Shown one piece after another: positions 49,951 through 60,536 of a stretch of 64,000 nucleotides of DNA. The translations under genes and the position numbers were made by a program. The stretch is from contig JADJBE010000005.1 in the NCBI GenBank assembly GCA_016703895.1, positions 196,814 through 260,813 of the forward strand, in the 5' to 3' direction. Below the pieces are notes generated by a model. That model did not search any database, had not been told where the DNA came from, and saw only the letters and a program-made list of their open reading frames with translations. The stretch is from Pseudomonadota bacterium (GTDB lineage: Bacteria > Pseudomonadota > Gammaproteobacteria > Steroidobacterales > Steroidobacteraceae). Positions within the stretch are counted from its first letter, which is position 1. Each line of letters starts with the position of its first letter.

Positions 49951-50891
49951 TTAGCCACCCACAGCCACAACGCGCTCAAAGAATCGCCGTGCATTGCTGG
50001 CGCTTTCAACACCACATTCAAGCGGCATCATGTGACCACAATCCTGCACGACTTCGAGTTGCTTATCGACTGCAGCCAATAGCGCGAAACCTCGTCGCCC
50101 CGTCGTTTCCAGTGGCAGCTCATGGTCATGTTCAGACCAAAGCAATAGCGTCGGCACAGTAATTCTCCGCAGATCCGAAATTGTTCGCTTGAATGCGGCC
50201 ATCAGACTTGCCAGCTGTGTCGATGGTGGCATGCGTTGCGCGCGATTGTTGAGGTCCGCCCACTCACGCGCCAGTTCAGGCTTCACACTTGCCGCCTCAT
50301 AGAAGTTCGCAGCCAGTACCTGTTGCCAGAATGCCGCTGACCGCCAACCCTTGAGCCACGGATCGATCGCCAGCAGCACCCGAAAAACAACAGTGGTCGC
50401 TGCACGGTCGCAGGCTTGAAGGCACCGACTGCAACGTTCGCCAGTAGCAGACCACGGATTTGCTGCGGATGGTCCGCGGCGTATGCCGCCGCGGCCACGC
50501 CAGCGCTGGAGGTACCAACCAGAAAGAAGCGCTCCACTCCCAAATGACGGGTGAGTTCGTCAATGATCTGCAACTCCTGTTCCGTATCAGTCCGGCCGGC
50601 TGGCGACGCGCCGGACAATCCCATGCGCGGCCGATCGAAGCGGATCACGCGGTAATGGCTGCCTAACTCGCGGTCCCAATCATTCCACATGTGCAAACTA
50701 CCGAACGACCCATGCAGCAAGACAATTGCAGGACCGTGCCCACGATCAACGTAGTGCACGGTTTGGCCATCGACCGTCAGAAAGTTCGAGTCAGATAGTG
50801 CGTAGCGCCCGCAAACCGTCTTCCGTTGGCGTTAGCAGCCCAGCCCGCGCGGCCAGACCCAAACAAATGCGGCGAGAAGCAGTATCGACAT
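49951..50891 (-). CDS. membrane-anchored alpha/beta hydrolase, frameshifted
   Basis: A hydrolase of about 310 residues in several frames. ATG 50891 starts a hydrophobic anchor (MSILLLAAFVWVW). After two shifts near 50860 and 50795 the sequence DSNFLTVDGQTVHYVDRGHG follows, with oxyanion motif VLLHGSFGSLHMW and nucleophile elbow VGTSSAGVAAAAYAA. A further shift near 50382 leads to VLLAIDPWLKGWRSAAFW, LLLWSEHDHELP with the acid Asp, and DCGHMMPLE with the catalytic His. The triad Ser-Asp-His is complete. An 11-bp tandem repeat overlaps the start. Substrate unknown; esterase or lactonase is likely. Confidence 0.7.
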
Positions 50892-50919
50892 AGCAGCGAC
50901 ATAGCGGCGACATAGCGGC
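50887..50919. repeat. 11-bp tandem repeat, three copies
   Basis: Three head-to-tail copies of GACATAGCRGC, the first differing at one base (A for G). It covers the proposed start codon of the minus-strand hydrolase and its ribosome-binding region. The unit is not a multiple of three, so a change in copy number would move the upstream spacing. Confidence 0.7.
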
Positions 50920-51052
50920 GAGCCCCATTCATAACGCACGACGCCTGCCCCGCCAAGGTTTCTTTCCTGACACTGGGTGTCAAGCAACATCAAAATGAAC
51001 GTCATCGCACAACCCTCGGGACGTCACCCGAGCAAATGATGCAGCATCCCAG

Positions 51053-51706
51053 CTACTTATGCTGCAACCGGACCGTGGCACCCCAGGGGCACTGCAGCCT
51101 TTGCCACCGAAGCCACCGAGCCGATGCGCGCGAAATACTCATCCCGATGCGTTCACCAATACCGCCGGCTCGCGGGACGGCACCAACCTCGCGCGCAAGA
51201 TCCAGCATGCTCAGAATCACGCGGTGGTGGTGTAATAGGCCGTGCTTCAGCTGCGAGAACGCCGCTGTTTCAAACACCATTCGCCTTCCTGCAGGCCCAA
51301 ACCCCGGTGGCTCTAACGGACCGACCATTGAGCCTCGAATGCCCGCGATCCTAGCGATACCGTCCCCGTCGCGGCTAATGTAGGGGCCGTCGATCAACTC
51401 GATCGTGACATCCGGCAAAGCACAGAACATCCCCTCACGATGAAATCGGCAGCCAATCTCGCATCGAGTGACTGCGTCATGTCTCGTGCGCCGGGTGACG
51501 AGCTGCGCTTTAGAGGAAAAGAACCAACTCATATACAGCTTACCGATCCATGCCGGTACGTCCGGGTTGCCCATCACGGAGCCGTAGAGTCCATCGCCAG
51601 TACGGATAGCGTCGGCGGCATTGAATCGAGTCCACGCTTGCAGTTCGGCGGCCCACGCGGCGTCCGCAAACTGAGTGGTGTTTCCTGCACATACGTAGTC
51701 CGCCAC
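51053..51706 (-). pseudogene. chimeric remnant: Acg-type nitroreductase piece joined to SnoaL/ester-cyclase piece
   Basis: This 217-codon frame joins two unrelated families. Residues about 5-68 (GNTTQFADAAWAAELQAWTR, FNAADAIRTGDGLYGSVMGN, PAWIGKL) match the middle of Acg-type FMN nitroreductases. From about residue 100 (IELIDGPYISRDGDGIARIA, GPLEPPGFGPAGRRMVFETA, HHHRVILSMLDLAREVGAVP) it matches the C-terminal half of a SnoaL-like ester cyclase. The joint region is Arg-rich and unlike either. Both parents are truncated. I read it as debris of two genes fused by a deletion. Confidence 0.5.
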
Positions 51707-51847
51707 TTATCTCAATTGCGATTCACTGGTTAACCACTTGATCGAGACGTGACCGCAAGTTCCCTGCTCAGACGTCGTTGCTCGGCACGAATTCACTGAT
51801 TGGTTGAGCGTCACCGGCCGATCAAGCAGGCGAGTCAGGGTGCCCAG

Positions 51848-52312
51848 TTACTCGAATGAGTAGCATTGTTGTGAAGACGACGCGGCAACGCACTGCGAGC
51901 GTGTCCTGCGATCCTCAGGATCGAGGGCCGCGCGTACCAAATCGCCGATGACCCAAGATGGTGGTTCCACTTGCTCGAGAAACGCCAGTCTCTTCCAGTT
52001 GCAATACGCTTCAAACCATATTGGCGACCAACGCTGCGGGTCGAAGCCGGCACTGAAACCGACAACGGCCGCAGCCATTACACGGTATGCAGCCACCGTC
52101 GCTGGTGGCAATAAAGTTGCCTCGGCCTGGTACTCCGTTAGCGCGGCCTGGGGCGTTGCGGCCAGATAGCGGGCTGCGACGTTCGGTCGGTTGAATCGCC
52201 CGCCCGCCTTCGCAGCGCCTGCACCACTCTCAGGTAAGCAGGCCCAGCTCGGCGTCAGCGCAAATGTTGATCGACGTTGGTGTACGCGGCTTCCGCCGAA
52301 TAGCTGTTTCAC
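51848..52312 (-). pseudogene. RES-domain toxin, truncated at the C terminus
   Basis: 154 codons. SGAGAAKAGGRFNRPNVAAR, then YLAATPQAALTEYQAEATLL and PPATVAAYRV are the conserved first half of RES-domain toxins (NAD+-degrading partners of Xre/ParS-type antitoxins), including the Arg of GGRFN and the Tyr of AEYQ. The last strand and the C-terminal motif are missing: after LDPEDRRTRSQ the frame runs into Ser/Gln-rich noise, and another frame ends HNNATHSSNW, hinting at a frameshift near 51900. The GTG start overlaps the stop of a short upstream frame ending AIDAMRMARNGGVW, where the antitoxin should be, but no antitoxin domain is recognisable. Confidence 0.55.
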
Positions 52313-52715
52313 CAGACCCCTCCATTGCGCGCCATTCTCATGGCGTCAATCGCAACACCGACGACATCACTGGTTGCTCTCGACGGATGATGGTCAGGGG
52401 CGCGTTACCAACAGCATCAAATCAGACCAATTAAGTAACTCAAACCCGAGTTGGCGTAGTGACATCAAATGGGCGTCCCGGATCGGAGACTCGACGCTCT
52501 TGCCGGGGGTGGCGTAACTGGGCGGATCATCGAACTCCTAAAGGGCGCCGCCTACGAAACTCTCTTCTCGAAGTCGAAGAACCTCGGCTTGGACCAACTG
52601 ATGATCGCGGGCGCCCGACTACCTGCAATTATCAACCAATCAGGATCGCCATCCGATTAATGACCGAATTACGAGTCAAATATGACACTCGCTCGGGACA
52701 TCGACTGCGTCATGC
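52313..52715. other. no complete gene; possible antitoxin remnant
   Basis: About 400 bases. The minus-strand end next to the RES gene could be the tail of an antitoxin. A plus-strand frame of 63 codons at 52469-52660 is open but has no recognised family or ribosome site. Nothing else seen. Confidence 0.25.
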
Positions 52716-52892
52716 TCAACGATCAATTCGCTCGGCATTGAGGCAGGCAAACTCTCCGCCATTTGTCACGGTAAGCTGCAAGTTCATCGGCTGGCAACAC
52801 ACCTGACAATCCTCGATGTATGACTGCGAGCCCGCCGACAGATCCACGGCAACACGGTAGCGTTCATCGCAATACGGGCAGCGCAGCGTCAC
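52716..52892 (-). CDS. small CPXCG-motif zinc-ribbon-like protein
   Basis: 58 residues starting at GTG 52892 with GAGAG just upstream. The sequence VTLRCPYCDERYRVAVD, then SYIEDCQVCCQPMNLQL, places Cys pairs CPYC and CQVCC as in the small 'CPXCG motif-containing' proteobacterial proteins. The four to five Cys probably bind one zinc. The usual Gly after CPxC is Asp here. Function of the family is unknown. It is a complete gene amid debris. Confidence 0.75.
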   Translation of the reverse strand: MTLRCPYCDERYRVAVDLSAGSQSYIEDCQVCCQPMNLQLTVTNGGEFACLNAERIDR

Positions 52893-53353
52893 GAAGCTCT
52901 CAGCAGTTGGTTGCCACCACCATCGGTAACGTCGATAACGGGCTCTAGGCCATACAACGCATCAATGTTCGCTGCTGAACTGTCTGCGGCCGAGCTGGGC
53001 CGCCGCGCGGCGGTGCTCGGGTTTGCTGACACCCGCGAACTGCGCGATTTAGACAAGCAACCTCCCGATGCCGCCCAAGTTAGCCGTGGCGACACAATAC
53101 TTCATCCACCCCGCCAAACCATTCCGACGGTGCGCATGCACCGAACTGCCGGCAGACGTGTCTGCCCAAATGCTAACGTGCCATAAACACGCCACGCCCG
53201 TAGCAAGAACTCTTAGCGCGCAACCGAGGAGCACCCAAGGCGATTTCGGCCATGATCCACCTACTCGTAACTAAATCAAGTTGAGACCACGAATGTCTAG
53301 CTATCAGATCTTGGCTCCATACTGAGCTGATCCCGTTTCGGTTGACACCACCC
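52893..53353. other. no supported gene
   Basis: About 460 bases with short open frames on both strands (52889-53095 minus, 52911-53186 plus, 53068-53274 plus), none resembling a known family. The right end (about 53330-53353) is probably the terminal repeat of the IS3 fragment that follows. Confidence 0.3.
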
Positions 53354-53515
53354 TCAGCCCATTCCCGCCGCTTTCTCGAACTCGGCGGGACTGCGATAAC
53401 CCAGCGTCGAGTGCCTGCGACGCAGATTGTAGAACCATTCGATGTAATCGAACACGCCTGCTTTGGCGTCATCGCGAGTGCGACAGGTGTTTCGGTAGAC
53501 GCGTTCAATCATCAG
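53354..53515 (-). mobile_element. IS3-family transposase fragment (OrfB C terminus), 1
   Basis: Read leftwards from 53515, the frame gives ERVYRNTCRTRDDAKAGVFD, YIEWFYNLRRRHSTLGYRSP and AEFEKAAGMG, then stop at 53354. This is the C-terminal end of an IS3-family DDE transposase, including the final Glu-containing helix. All of OrfA and most of OrfB are missing. It abuts a second IS3 fragment that runs the other way. Confidence 0.85.
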
Positions 53516-53516
53516 G

Positions 53517-53860
53517 CTTCAGTGCAGTTGACACGAGCTACGCCTTTGGCAAACGCTGCCAGGAGATGAACGTGATGCCATCCATGGGAACGGTGGGCGA
53601 CGCCTACGACAACGCCATGGCTGAGAGTGCGTTCGCCTCGCCTCGAGAAGGAGTTGCGCTGGCATCGACGATTCAAGTCGAAAGCCGAGGCGAAAATGGC
53701 CGTATTCGAATGGATCGAAGGTTGGTACAACCCGCATCGCCGCTATTCGTCCATCGGCCGCTTGGCGCCGAACAACTTTGAGAAGCAACTAACAGTCAGC
53801 AACGAGAGCAGGATTTAGAAAACTACCCGTCCACGAAAGTGGGTGAGCTCCACAACGGGT
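53517..53860 (+). mobile_element. IS3-family transposase fragment (OrfB C terminus), 2
   Basis: Plus-strand frames give SYAFGKRCQEMNVMPSMGTV, GDAYDNAMAES and, after a one-base shift near 53640, LEKELRWHRRFKSKAEAKMA, FEWIEGWYNPHRRYSSIG and stop at 53818. The second catalytic Asp (GDAYDNA) and the final Glu are present, but the N-terminal two-thirds are absent. About 53825-53860 (ACCCGTCCACGAAAGTGGG...) looks like the IS right end. It is a different IS3 member from the adjoining minus-strand piece. Confidence 0.83.
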
Positions 53861-54022
53861 AACTGGGCGGATCCTTTGGCGCACCTTCGAAACGCAGCAC
53901 GTCGATCCGAAACTTAGGCCGGTAGAGCGGCGTGACCAGCGCGATGTATCGCTAACAAGATTCATCCGTGCTCCGCCGAAGCGCGAGCCGTGGTTCGTAT
54001 AGTGCCGCAACTGCGTGTACAT
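53789..54022 (-). pseudogene. start of a leader-bearing gene, cut off by the IS fragment
   Basis: ATG 54022 occupies the same place after leader copy C as the lipoprotein start does after leader copy A. The frame encodes about 60 residues of own sequence (MYTQLRHYTNHGSRFGG...) with no signal peptide, then runs into the IS right end near 53860 and stops at 53789. I read it as the truncated first codons of a third gene of the leader family. The product is unknown. Confidence 0.35.
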
Positions 54023-54096
54023 GATATCACCTGATCGACCCGCAAGAGACGAGCTCATTATGGGATTACACCATCGAGTTCCAGCGGACGGCTTAA
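54021..54096 (-). repeat. 75-base gene leader, copy C (diverged)
   Basis: This segment aligns end to end with 59331-59407 and 60521-60597, sharing AAGCCGT, AACTC, GTGTAAT, GAGC-CGT and a GGTGA/ATC stretch before an ATG. It is the most diverged copy and precedes a gene truncated by IS3 debris. Confidence 0.6.
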
Positions 54097-54251
54097 CGGC
54101 CGACGTTGGGAATTATCTGGCGCACCGATACGCGTCTCGCGTGCCCGGCGTCCCGAGCGACTCCCCCGGCCCAGGCCACGCCCGCGCTGCGCGTGCGACG
54201 GGCGTGCTGGGGTCGACGTGCAACAGTAGTCCGTACGCCCTGTGGAATCAC

Positions 54252-57200
54252 TTAATTGATACCCAGCGTCATGGTGCGATTGCCATCCATGAAGATCCTG
54301 CATTCATCACCGGCGGGATTGATCGACTGGCATCCTGTGCCCCAGTTCCCCAGCGACGAGCCGCTATACGCCGTGGCCTTTAGCACCACAGTCGACAGGT
54401 TGGCGAACTCCCGCACGCAAACTGGTTCGCTGTCCTTCGAACAGGCCGTGACGATCGGCGTGTATTCCACTACGCCATGTCCGCCGCCAGTAAGCGTGAG
54501 AGTCAGCGTCGCGTTGCCGCTACTGGCGCCTGCGACAGTGACATTGCGCGTGGTCTCATTGACCAGGCCAGCGTCATCGACAACCGACAGTCGAACCGTG
54601 AAAGTGCCCGCTACCAAATAGGTAAACTGGACGTTCCTCGCGAGCCTGGTGTCACCGACATCTCGAAGGTTCCGTCGTTGTCGAAGTCCCAGCGATATCG
54701 TGCGACGGATGAATCATCCGGCGCTGCCGCTGGCATCAAACATCACGGTCTGCCCCACCGTCGGGTTCGCAGGCGCGTACGTGAAGCTTGCGACGGGCGG
54801 TCGATTAGCTGATGTCACCACGACGGACGTGGTGGTCTCGCCCGCTGCACCCTGCAGATCCGTGACGCGCAGGCGCACGGTGTAGGTCCCTTCAGAAGAG
54901 TAAGCATACGTCGGACTCAGCGCCTGTGAGTCGACCGAGCCGTTGTTGTCGAAGTCCCATTGATAGTTCAGTGGCTGCGGATCCTGATCATCGGTTGTCC
55001 CCGCGCCACTGAACTGGATGGTCTGGTTCACGGCGACCGCACCGGCCGGTGTTCTCGAGATGACCGGTTGCGGAGGGGCATTGACATCGGTGAACCCGAT
55101 CGTCACCAACCGATGACGCGATAGCGTCACGCGGCACTCCGCGGGCATCGCCCCGGTCGCCGGCACGAAGGTGTCGCAGCCGTCATGCGATGCAATGGCA
55201 TTGTTGCCCACGGGTTCGATAGTAAGGATCGCCATGGCGTTAGTCTGAAAGAAGAACTCGCAGTTGCCACCGCTGGGTGCGCACAGGCAGCGTTCGGCTG
55301 TTGCTGCACGCGTACTGCCCGGCGCTACCGTCGATCGGGAATGAGATGCCCAATCCCTTGTTGGTATTGCCACCGACGACAAAGAATTCCGGAAAGAATG
55401 CGGCCACGCTACGCGCACGAGTCATCGATACATAGCACACGGTATTCACGCCACCCAGCGGGTCCGCGCCCACGGCATCGCAACCATCCCAGCCGCCGAA
55501 GAAGGTGCGGTTACCATGTGCAGCACGCAAGATGACGGACTGCCCGCGAGTGAACGGTCGGTCGCAATCGAATACACAATCGAGGCCACGCAAGCTGCCG
55601 GCGGACTCGCTCCACACGCGCCCGATCTGCACGACGTTGGGCCCGTAGCCGCTGTTGGGGTCCTGGTCCGGTCCAACCAGCCTCACGCTCAGGCGCTCGA
55701 TATCAGCAGCGTATTGCGCGGTGCACACCTCGTCCTGCCGCGCTTCGATCTGCAGCGTCCGGGCGCCGATCTGCAACGATTCGCTCGGGCAGATGAACGA
55801 CTCGAACGTGTATCCGGTCGTGGGCCGCGAGTTCGCGGTCAGACTCACGATCGTTCCGGAGGCGAAACTCTGGGCGCAGTCGGTGCCGGAGAAGCCGCAG
55901 TTCAGCCCCGCTGGCGTGCTTCGCACTGTGCCGTACACAGCGCCGGGACTGGTGGGCGCGATATTCACGGAGATGACGGGGGAACCGGGAGGCCCGCCCG
56001 TGAACTGCGCGGAACAATTGCGATTGGCGTCGAGGGTCAGCTGAATGGTCTGTGCTGCGCCGAATACGCCGCAGGCGCCGCCCCAACCGATGAAGTTCTC
56101 GGTGAGATCTGCTGCCGTGCTCAGTGTAACAACCTGACCGGCGGAGTAGGTAGCCGTACAGGTGCCAGTGCCGTATCGGCAACTCAGCCCACCGCCAGAG
56201 ATCGTACCGTTGCCAATGACACCGACACTCAGGAGGGGCACGTTCACGGAACGGAAGTTCGCCGTCACGGAGCGATCCGCCGTCATGTTGACAATGCATT
56301 GATCGCTGGATGCCACATCGCAGCCCTGCCAGTCAATGAACCGGCCCACGCTGCCGGGATCTACTCGCAGTGCGACGCTGGTGCCAGGCGTGAAACTGGC
56401 CGTGCATAGGTTCGACCCGGTGCTGCAAGCGATGCCGGCGGGCGCGCTGATCACCACACCAGGCTCAACGGTATTGCCCTGTATCATCGTTAGTCGAAAG
56501 CGTGCTCCGCTGGTCGCGCCATCCGCTCTGGCGACGCCGGCACATTGGCGCGCCAATACCGTGGCGGCGGGCGCGTGGGTAGGTAGGTTGGAAGTTCTGG
56601 ATAGTGGCAGCGCACCGACCGGAATCGGCACTGGTTCATAGGTCGCGCTGGTTAGCCCGAGCGGCGCATCATTGGTAGCGACTTCCGCGGTCAGTAACGC
56701 GCTGCATCCCTCGCTGACGAGTCCGTCGCCACCCACGCGCACAATCCACGCCTCGCCACGCTCGCCCAGGGAATCCGAGCGACCGGCCATGACAAAGCCA
56801 CCATCGCTGGTCGAATCCAGCGAGAAGATGGTCTCATCGAGCAGCCCACCGTAGGTGCGATGCCAGCGGGCGTTACCGCTGCTGTCGATTCGGATCAACA
56901 ACGCATTGCGAGCGCCGGCGTTCGCCTGCTCTGCGTTCGACGCAAACTCGTTAGTCAATTCGTGGCTGGTCGCGAGCAGAAAGCCACCGTCGCTCGCCAA
57001 GGCAATGCGCGAAACGGGCATGGAATCGGCCGTGCGGACCGCATAAGTCCGGCTCCAAGTGATGGCACCAGCAGAATCGAGCCTCGCTGCCCATGGTGCG
57101 GGACGGGAGAACAAGCCGGCTACGCCTGCTACCACGATGCCACCGTCCGGCAGGACCCGCATGCTGTTGACTCGCGCGGCGTCGCCGAAGAGATACTGGC

Positions 57201-59332
57201 TCCACAGCGGCGCGCCTAGCGCATCGACGTGGACACCCAGGAATCCGAATTGGTCTCGTAAGGACCGCCGGAGGTGTGTCCGGCGACAAAGTACGTACCG
57301 TCAGCGGCACGTCGTAGGCTGGTTGGATAGCTGTGCAATGTAGAGCCCAGAAGTGCAGCAACAGTGGTGCTGACTTTCAGGTTCCGGACATCCGCTGCAG
57401 AGCGCCGGTGGCGTCAAAACTGAACAGTCGGATGTCATCCGGATCTGCGGTGGCGGACACGGGCCAGTAGTTCGCGACGACCACAAAGCCGTCGGTACCG
57501 TTGGAGGCCAGTGCCTGGTAAGGCGCCTGGCCGTACGAAGGCAGAACGACGTCATCGAGTGTACGCTGCCACAATACGGCGCCGGTCTCGCTCAGCTTGG
57601 CGATCAGCGTGCCGGGGCGCGCCGCATTACTGCTAGCTCCATCCGCCTGTCCGATCACAATAAATCCGCCCGTGATTTCGAGCGCATGGAAGGCGCGCTC
57701 GCCGCTGCGCTCGGAGGCACCGCCATAGGCGCGCTCGAGCAGAGTTTGCCGATTGACATCCAGCACGCGTACGCCGCGGCCGCCACCGGCGGCGGCGCTG
57801 ACGAGCAGGCGGCCGTCCGCCAGTGGCTCGAACTGGGCGGACGCATCCAACGTCAGTGAACGGGGATCTGCCGGGAAGAAAATTTCCGTCCTTCGCTCAA
57901 ATTGAGCGCCCGATGCGGGAGTACCGAGGATCGCAAAACCGGTGAGCCCCGGTTGGGGGTCCGCGGATTGCTCGGACCGGATTCCGGTAATGACCAGGGG
58001 CGAGTCGGGCGTAACGGGATTCGACGGATACAGTGCGACTCCAGTCGCGGCAAGAGCGTCGTCGTAAAACGTATTGCCATCGAGATCGCCATTATCGGTA
58101 ATCAACGAGAGCATACCGATTGTGGGGCCGGCATCGCCGCGACGGCCCGAGCCGGCGGCGAAGTATTTGCATGCGTAGGTCACATACGACGGCGGTAACG
58201 CGGGGCGACAGATCTGCCTAACAGCATGTATCGAGACGCCTGCTTCGATTACCCGGCGCCAGTCTTCCGTGCCATCAGCGAGGTGCAGATTCATCACGAT
58301 GGTGTCCAGGTCCTCCAGGGGGCCGCCTCCAATACCGCGCACGCTCAAGTCGACGCCGCCGATGACGATGTCGTCATTACTCAAGCCATCGTTGTCCTCT
58401 TGGACTTGCAGGAGTGACGTCGCAATCAGCCTGCTATACCGGCGGGTCCAACGCAGCTCACCGCCGCTACCGAGTCGGGTGATCTGCATGGCCGGATCCG
58501 GATCGTTGCCCCGTAGTCTTGCGGACGCCGCAATGAACGCGCCGCCGTCGGCCGACTCGCGGATCAGCAGATCGTTGGGGTCATCGGCGAGATAGGCAGA
58601 TTGAGTCTCGCTAAGACGGCGCTGCCACATAATCGTGCCGGTACTGGTGAGACGCAGGATCCACGGCGCGGCGGCCGGCACACCGGATGTGGCGTTCACG
58701 CGCAGCACCGCGCTGGTCCAGGCGACCACCAGCGCGCCGCCGTCCCTGGTCGGCGCGATATCAAAGCCGCGATCACGGGAGTTAGCGTTGGCGTCGAAGA
58801 AATCCCCAGGGGCAAAGGCGCCACCATCATAGGTTTGCGACCAGCGCACACCGCCATCGTCATTCAGTCGGCTGACCAGCAGGTCCAAATGTGCGTCGCC
58901 GGCTGCGATGTTGCCGGACGCGCCCGGACCCGTCTGTGTGCCTACCATCCAGTAGCCATCGGCACCGGCGCGGACCCGCTGAAAATCGACGGCTGCAGTC
59001 GCGCTGCCGGAGCGCCGTTCTCCGATCACCTGCTGCCAGGTCGTGTCGCCTAACGTGTCGAGCTTGGCGACCCACAGGTCGCCTTCCGTGGGATTGATCG
59101 AGACGGTGCCGGCAATCTGCTGGTGATCCAGCACGCCTGCCATCAGATAGCCGCCGTCGCGGGTGGCGATCACCGTGTTAGCCCAGTCGTCGCCCGGGCC
59201 ACCCAGGGACTTGGACCAGGTCGCCGCGCCCAGCGGCGCATTCGGGTCCGGATTGCTGCTGCCAGTGCTGCCGCCGGTGCAACCGGTCATCAGCACTACC
59301 GCGATCGCGAGAACTCGAGTGACCATAGTCAT
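54252..59332 (-). CDS. giant lipoprotein with propeller-like repeats, Cys-rich B-repeats and PKD domains, about five frameshifts
   Basis: About 1,690 residues in intact form. The start is ATG 59332, with lipoprotein signal VLAIAVVLMTGC (Cys at about 18). Residues to about 900 are WxxxxGGxGDDxxxxxxxTxDGGYLxxG-type repeats of beta-propeller/SBBP kind. Then come five B-repeat-like modules, each with paired Cys and a C-terminal VTANF/VAAFF-type strand. Two PKD domains follow (YQWDFDNNGSVDSQ...GTYTVRLRVTD and RYRWDFDNDGTFE...GTFTVRLSVVD), and a final B-repeat ends at 54252. Frame changes lie near 57390, 57255, 55300, 54722 and 54645, with sequence continuing in another frame each time. It is a cell-surface or periplasmic protein under the same leader as the CARDB-like neighbour. 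Confidence 0.75.
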
Positions 59333-59407
59333 GGCGTGATCCTCACCGGCCCGCGGAACACGGGCTCGTTGAGGGATTACACGATTGAGTTGCGGCGAAC
59401 GGCTTGA
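59333..59407 (-). repeat. 75-base gene leader, copy A
   Basis: On the minus strand it runs from TCAAGCCGTTCGCCGCAACTC to the lipoprotein ATG and includes a ribosome-binding GGTGAGGAT. Aligned with copy B (60522-60597) most positions are identical, including a central run ACTCAATCGTGTAAT. It probably holds promoter and translation signals. Confidence 0.72.
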
Positions 59408-59465
59408 CTGCGGCGGCTAAAGAAACTGGCGCGGGACGTCACGTTAGCCGCGCGAACCATGCGAT

Positions 59466-60536
59466 TCAAAATACGACGTCGCACTCAACCTTAACGTTGT
59501 TAGTTTCGTCGTATTCCATAACTTGCCGGCTGGCGTCGACGGTGAAGGTGGCGACGAACCCAACGGGCCTGTCGCTCACAGGAACAGCGAACTCCGCGTC
59601 TACCACACCGCGCGCGCTGCTAACTTGAGGTACATAGTTGGCGCCAGGGACGGGGTTGCCAACCATGCTGATTACGGGAGCGGCTGCAGAGGCAACATCG
59701 ATCAGGGCCACGATGTGACTGCTATCTATCACCCCGTTGCTGCCGCGCGGCAACGTTGTCACGAACGCGCCTGAACCGTTGTCGAACATCGCGATGATAT
59801 TCGGGTCATTTGCGAGCCCGGCTGCGCTGGGATCTCGAATGCACTGATCGAAGGCGTTTATGCGTGCCTTGAACACCGTCACGCTGCCGGTGAATGTACC
59901 CGGTATGGGTCCAGTGCCACGATTGATCGCCTGCCCGGAGACGCTCACTGTCGTTGCAGATGGTACGGTGATTGCAATGTTTTCCGCGTCGAGATCCAGT
60001 GACGAAATTTGTACGCTAACCCCAGCACCAAACGAGCACGCCGAGTTTTTCGCGCCGCTGCATGCGCCGACAGTTAGCACGACGGGAACATCCAGCTTGT
60101 TGTCTGGAATTGCCGATGGCAGCGCAAACGTGTAGCGATAACCCAACGCAATGTTGGGGAACGTACTGCGGATCACGGTATTCGGAATGGACCCCGCTAT
60201 GGCGTTCCAGTCTCCCGGCCAGCTGCAGGGCGCGCCGCCCGACAGCGGCCGAATGCAAACTACAAAGAACTGCGGAGCCGGATCAAACGTCGGGTGAAAG
60301 ATCACTCCCGGCTGGTCCCATCGAATCGACAGGCTGGTCAGATTTGGGCGCTCACCCCGCAACAGGCTGTGCGCTGCCGGCGAAACGATCGTCGGCGCGC
60401 GCGCCGCAGGAACCGGTGGTGGCAGGATGACCCGTGCATCGGCCACCGGCGGTGAAACGCCGAACAGCAAAGGGGCGAGAACCGCCGATGCGACAAGAAC
60501 GAATCGGATGACGAGTGAACATTGCGTGCTCCCCAC
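59466..60536 (-). CDS. secreted CARDB-like adhesion/structural protein
   Basis: 356 residues. The N terminus has a hydrophobic signal region (RFVLVASAVLAPLLFGVSPP ending VADA). Later strands include LTSLSIRWDQPG, FFVVCIRPLSGGAPC, TFTGSVTVFKARINAFDQC and a CARDB-like last domain VGFVATFTVDASRQVMEYDETNN, the typical D-x-x-NxVxE end. The open frame starts at GTG 60536, but leader copy B points to ATG 60522 in another frame, so a one-base error in the first codons is likely. It is co-oriented with the TPR-CHAT gene upstream and the giant lipoprotein downstream. Confidence 0.7.
   Translation of the reverse strand: MGSTQCSLVIRFVLVASAVLAPLLFGVSPPVADARVILPPPVPAARAPTIVSPAAHSLLRGERPNLTSLSIRWDQPGVIFHPTFDPAPQFFVVCIRPLSGGAPCSWPGDWNAIAGSIPNTVIRSTFPNIALGYRYTFALPSAIPDNKLDVPVVLTVGACSGAKNSACSFGAGVSVQISSLDLDAENIAITVPSATTVSVSGQAINRGTGPIPGTFTGSVTVFKARINAFDQCIRDPSAAGLANDPNIIAMFDNGSGAFVTTLPRGSNGVIDSSHIVALIDVASAAAPVISMVGNPVPGANYVPQVSSARGVVDAEFAVPVSDRPVGFVATFTVDASRQVMEYDETNNVKVECDVVF

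Noticed and set aside
50887..50919. CRISPR-like repeat
   Set aside because: Units are 11 bases and contiguous, without spacers.
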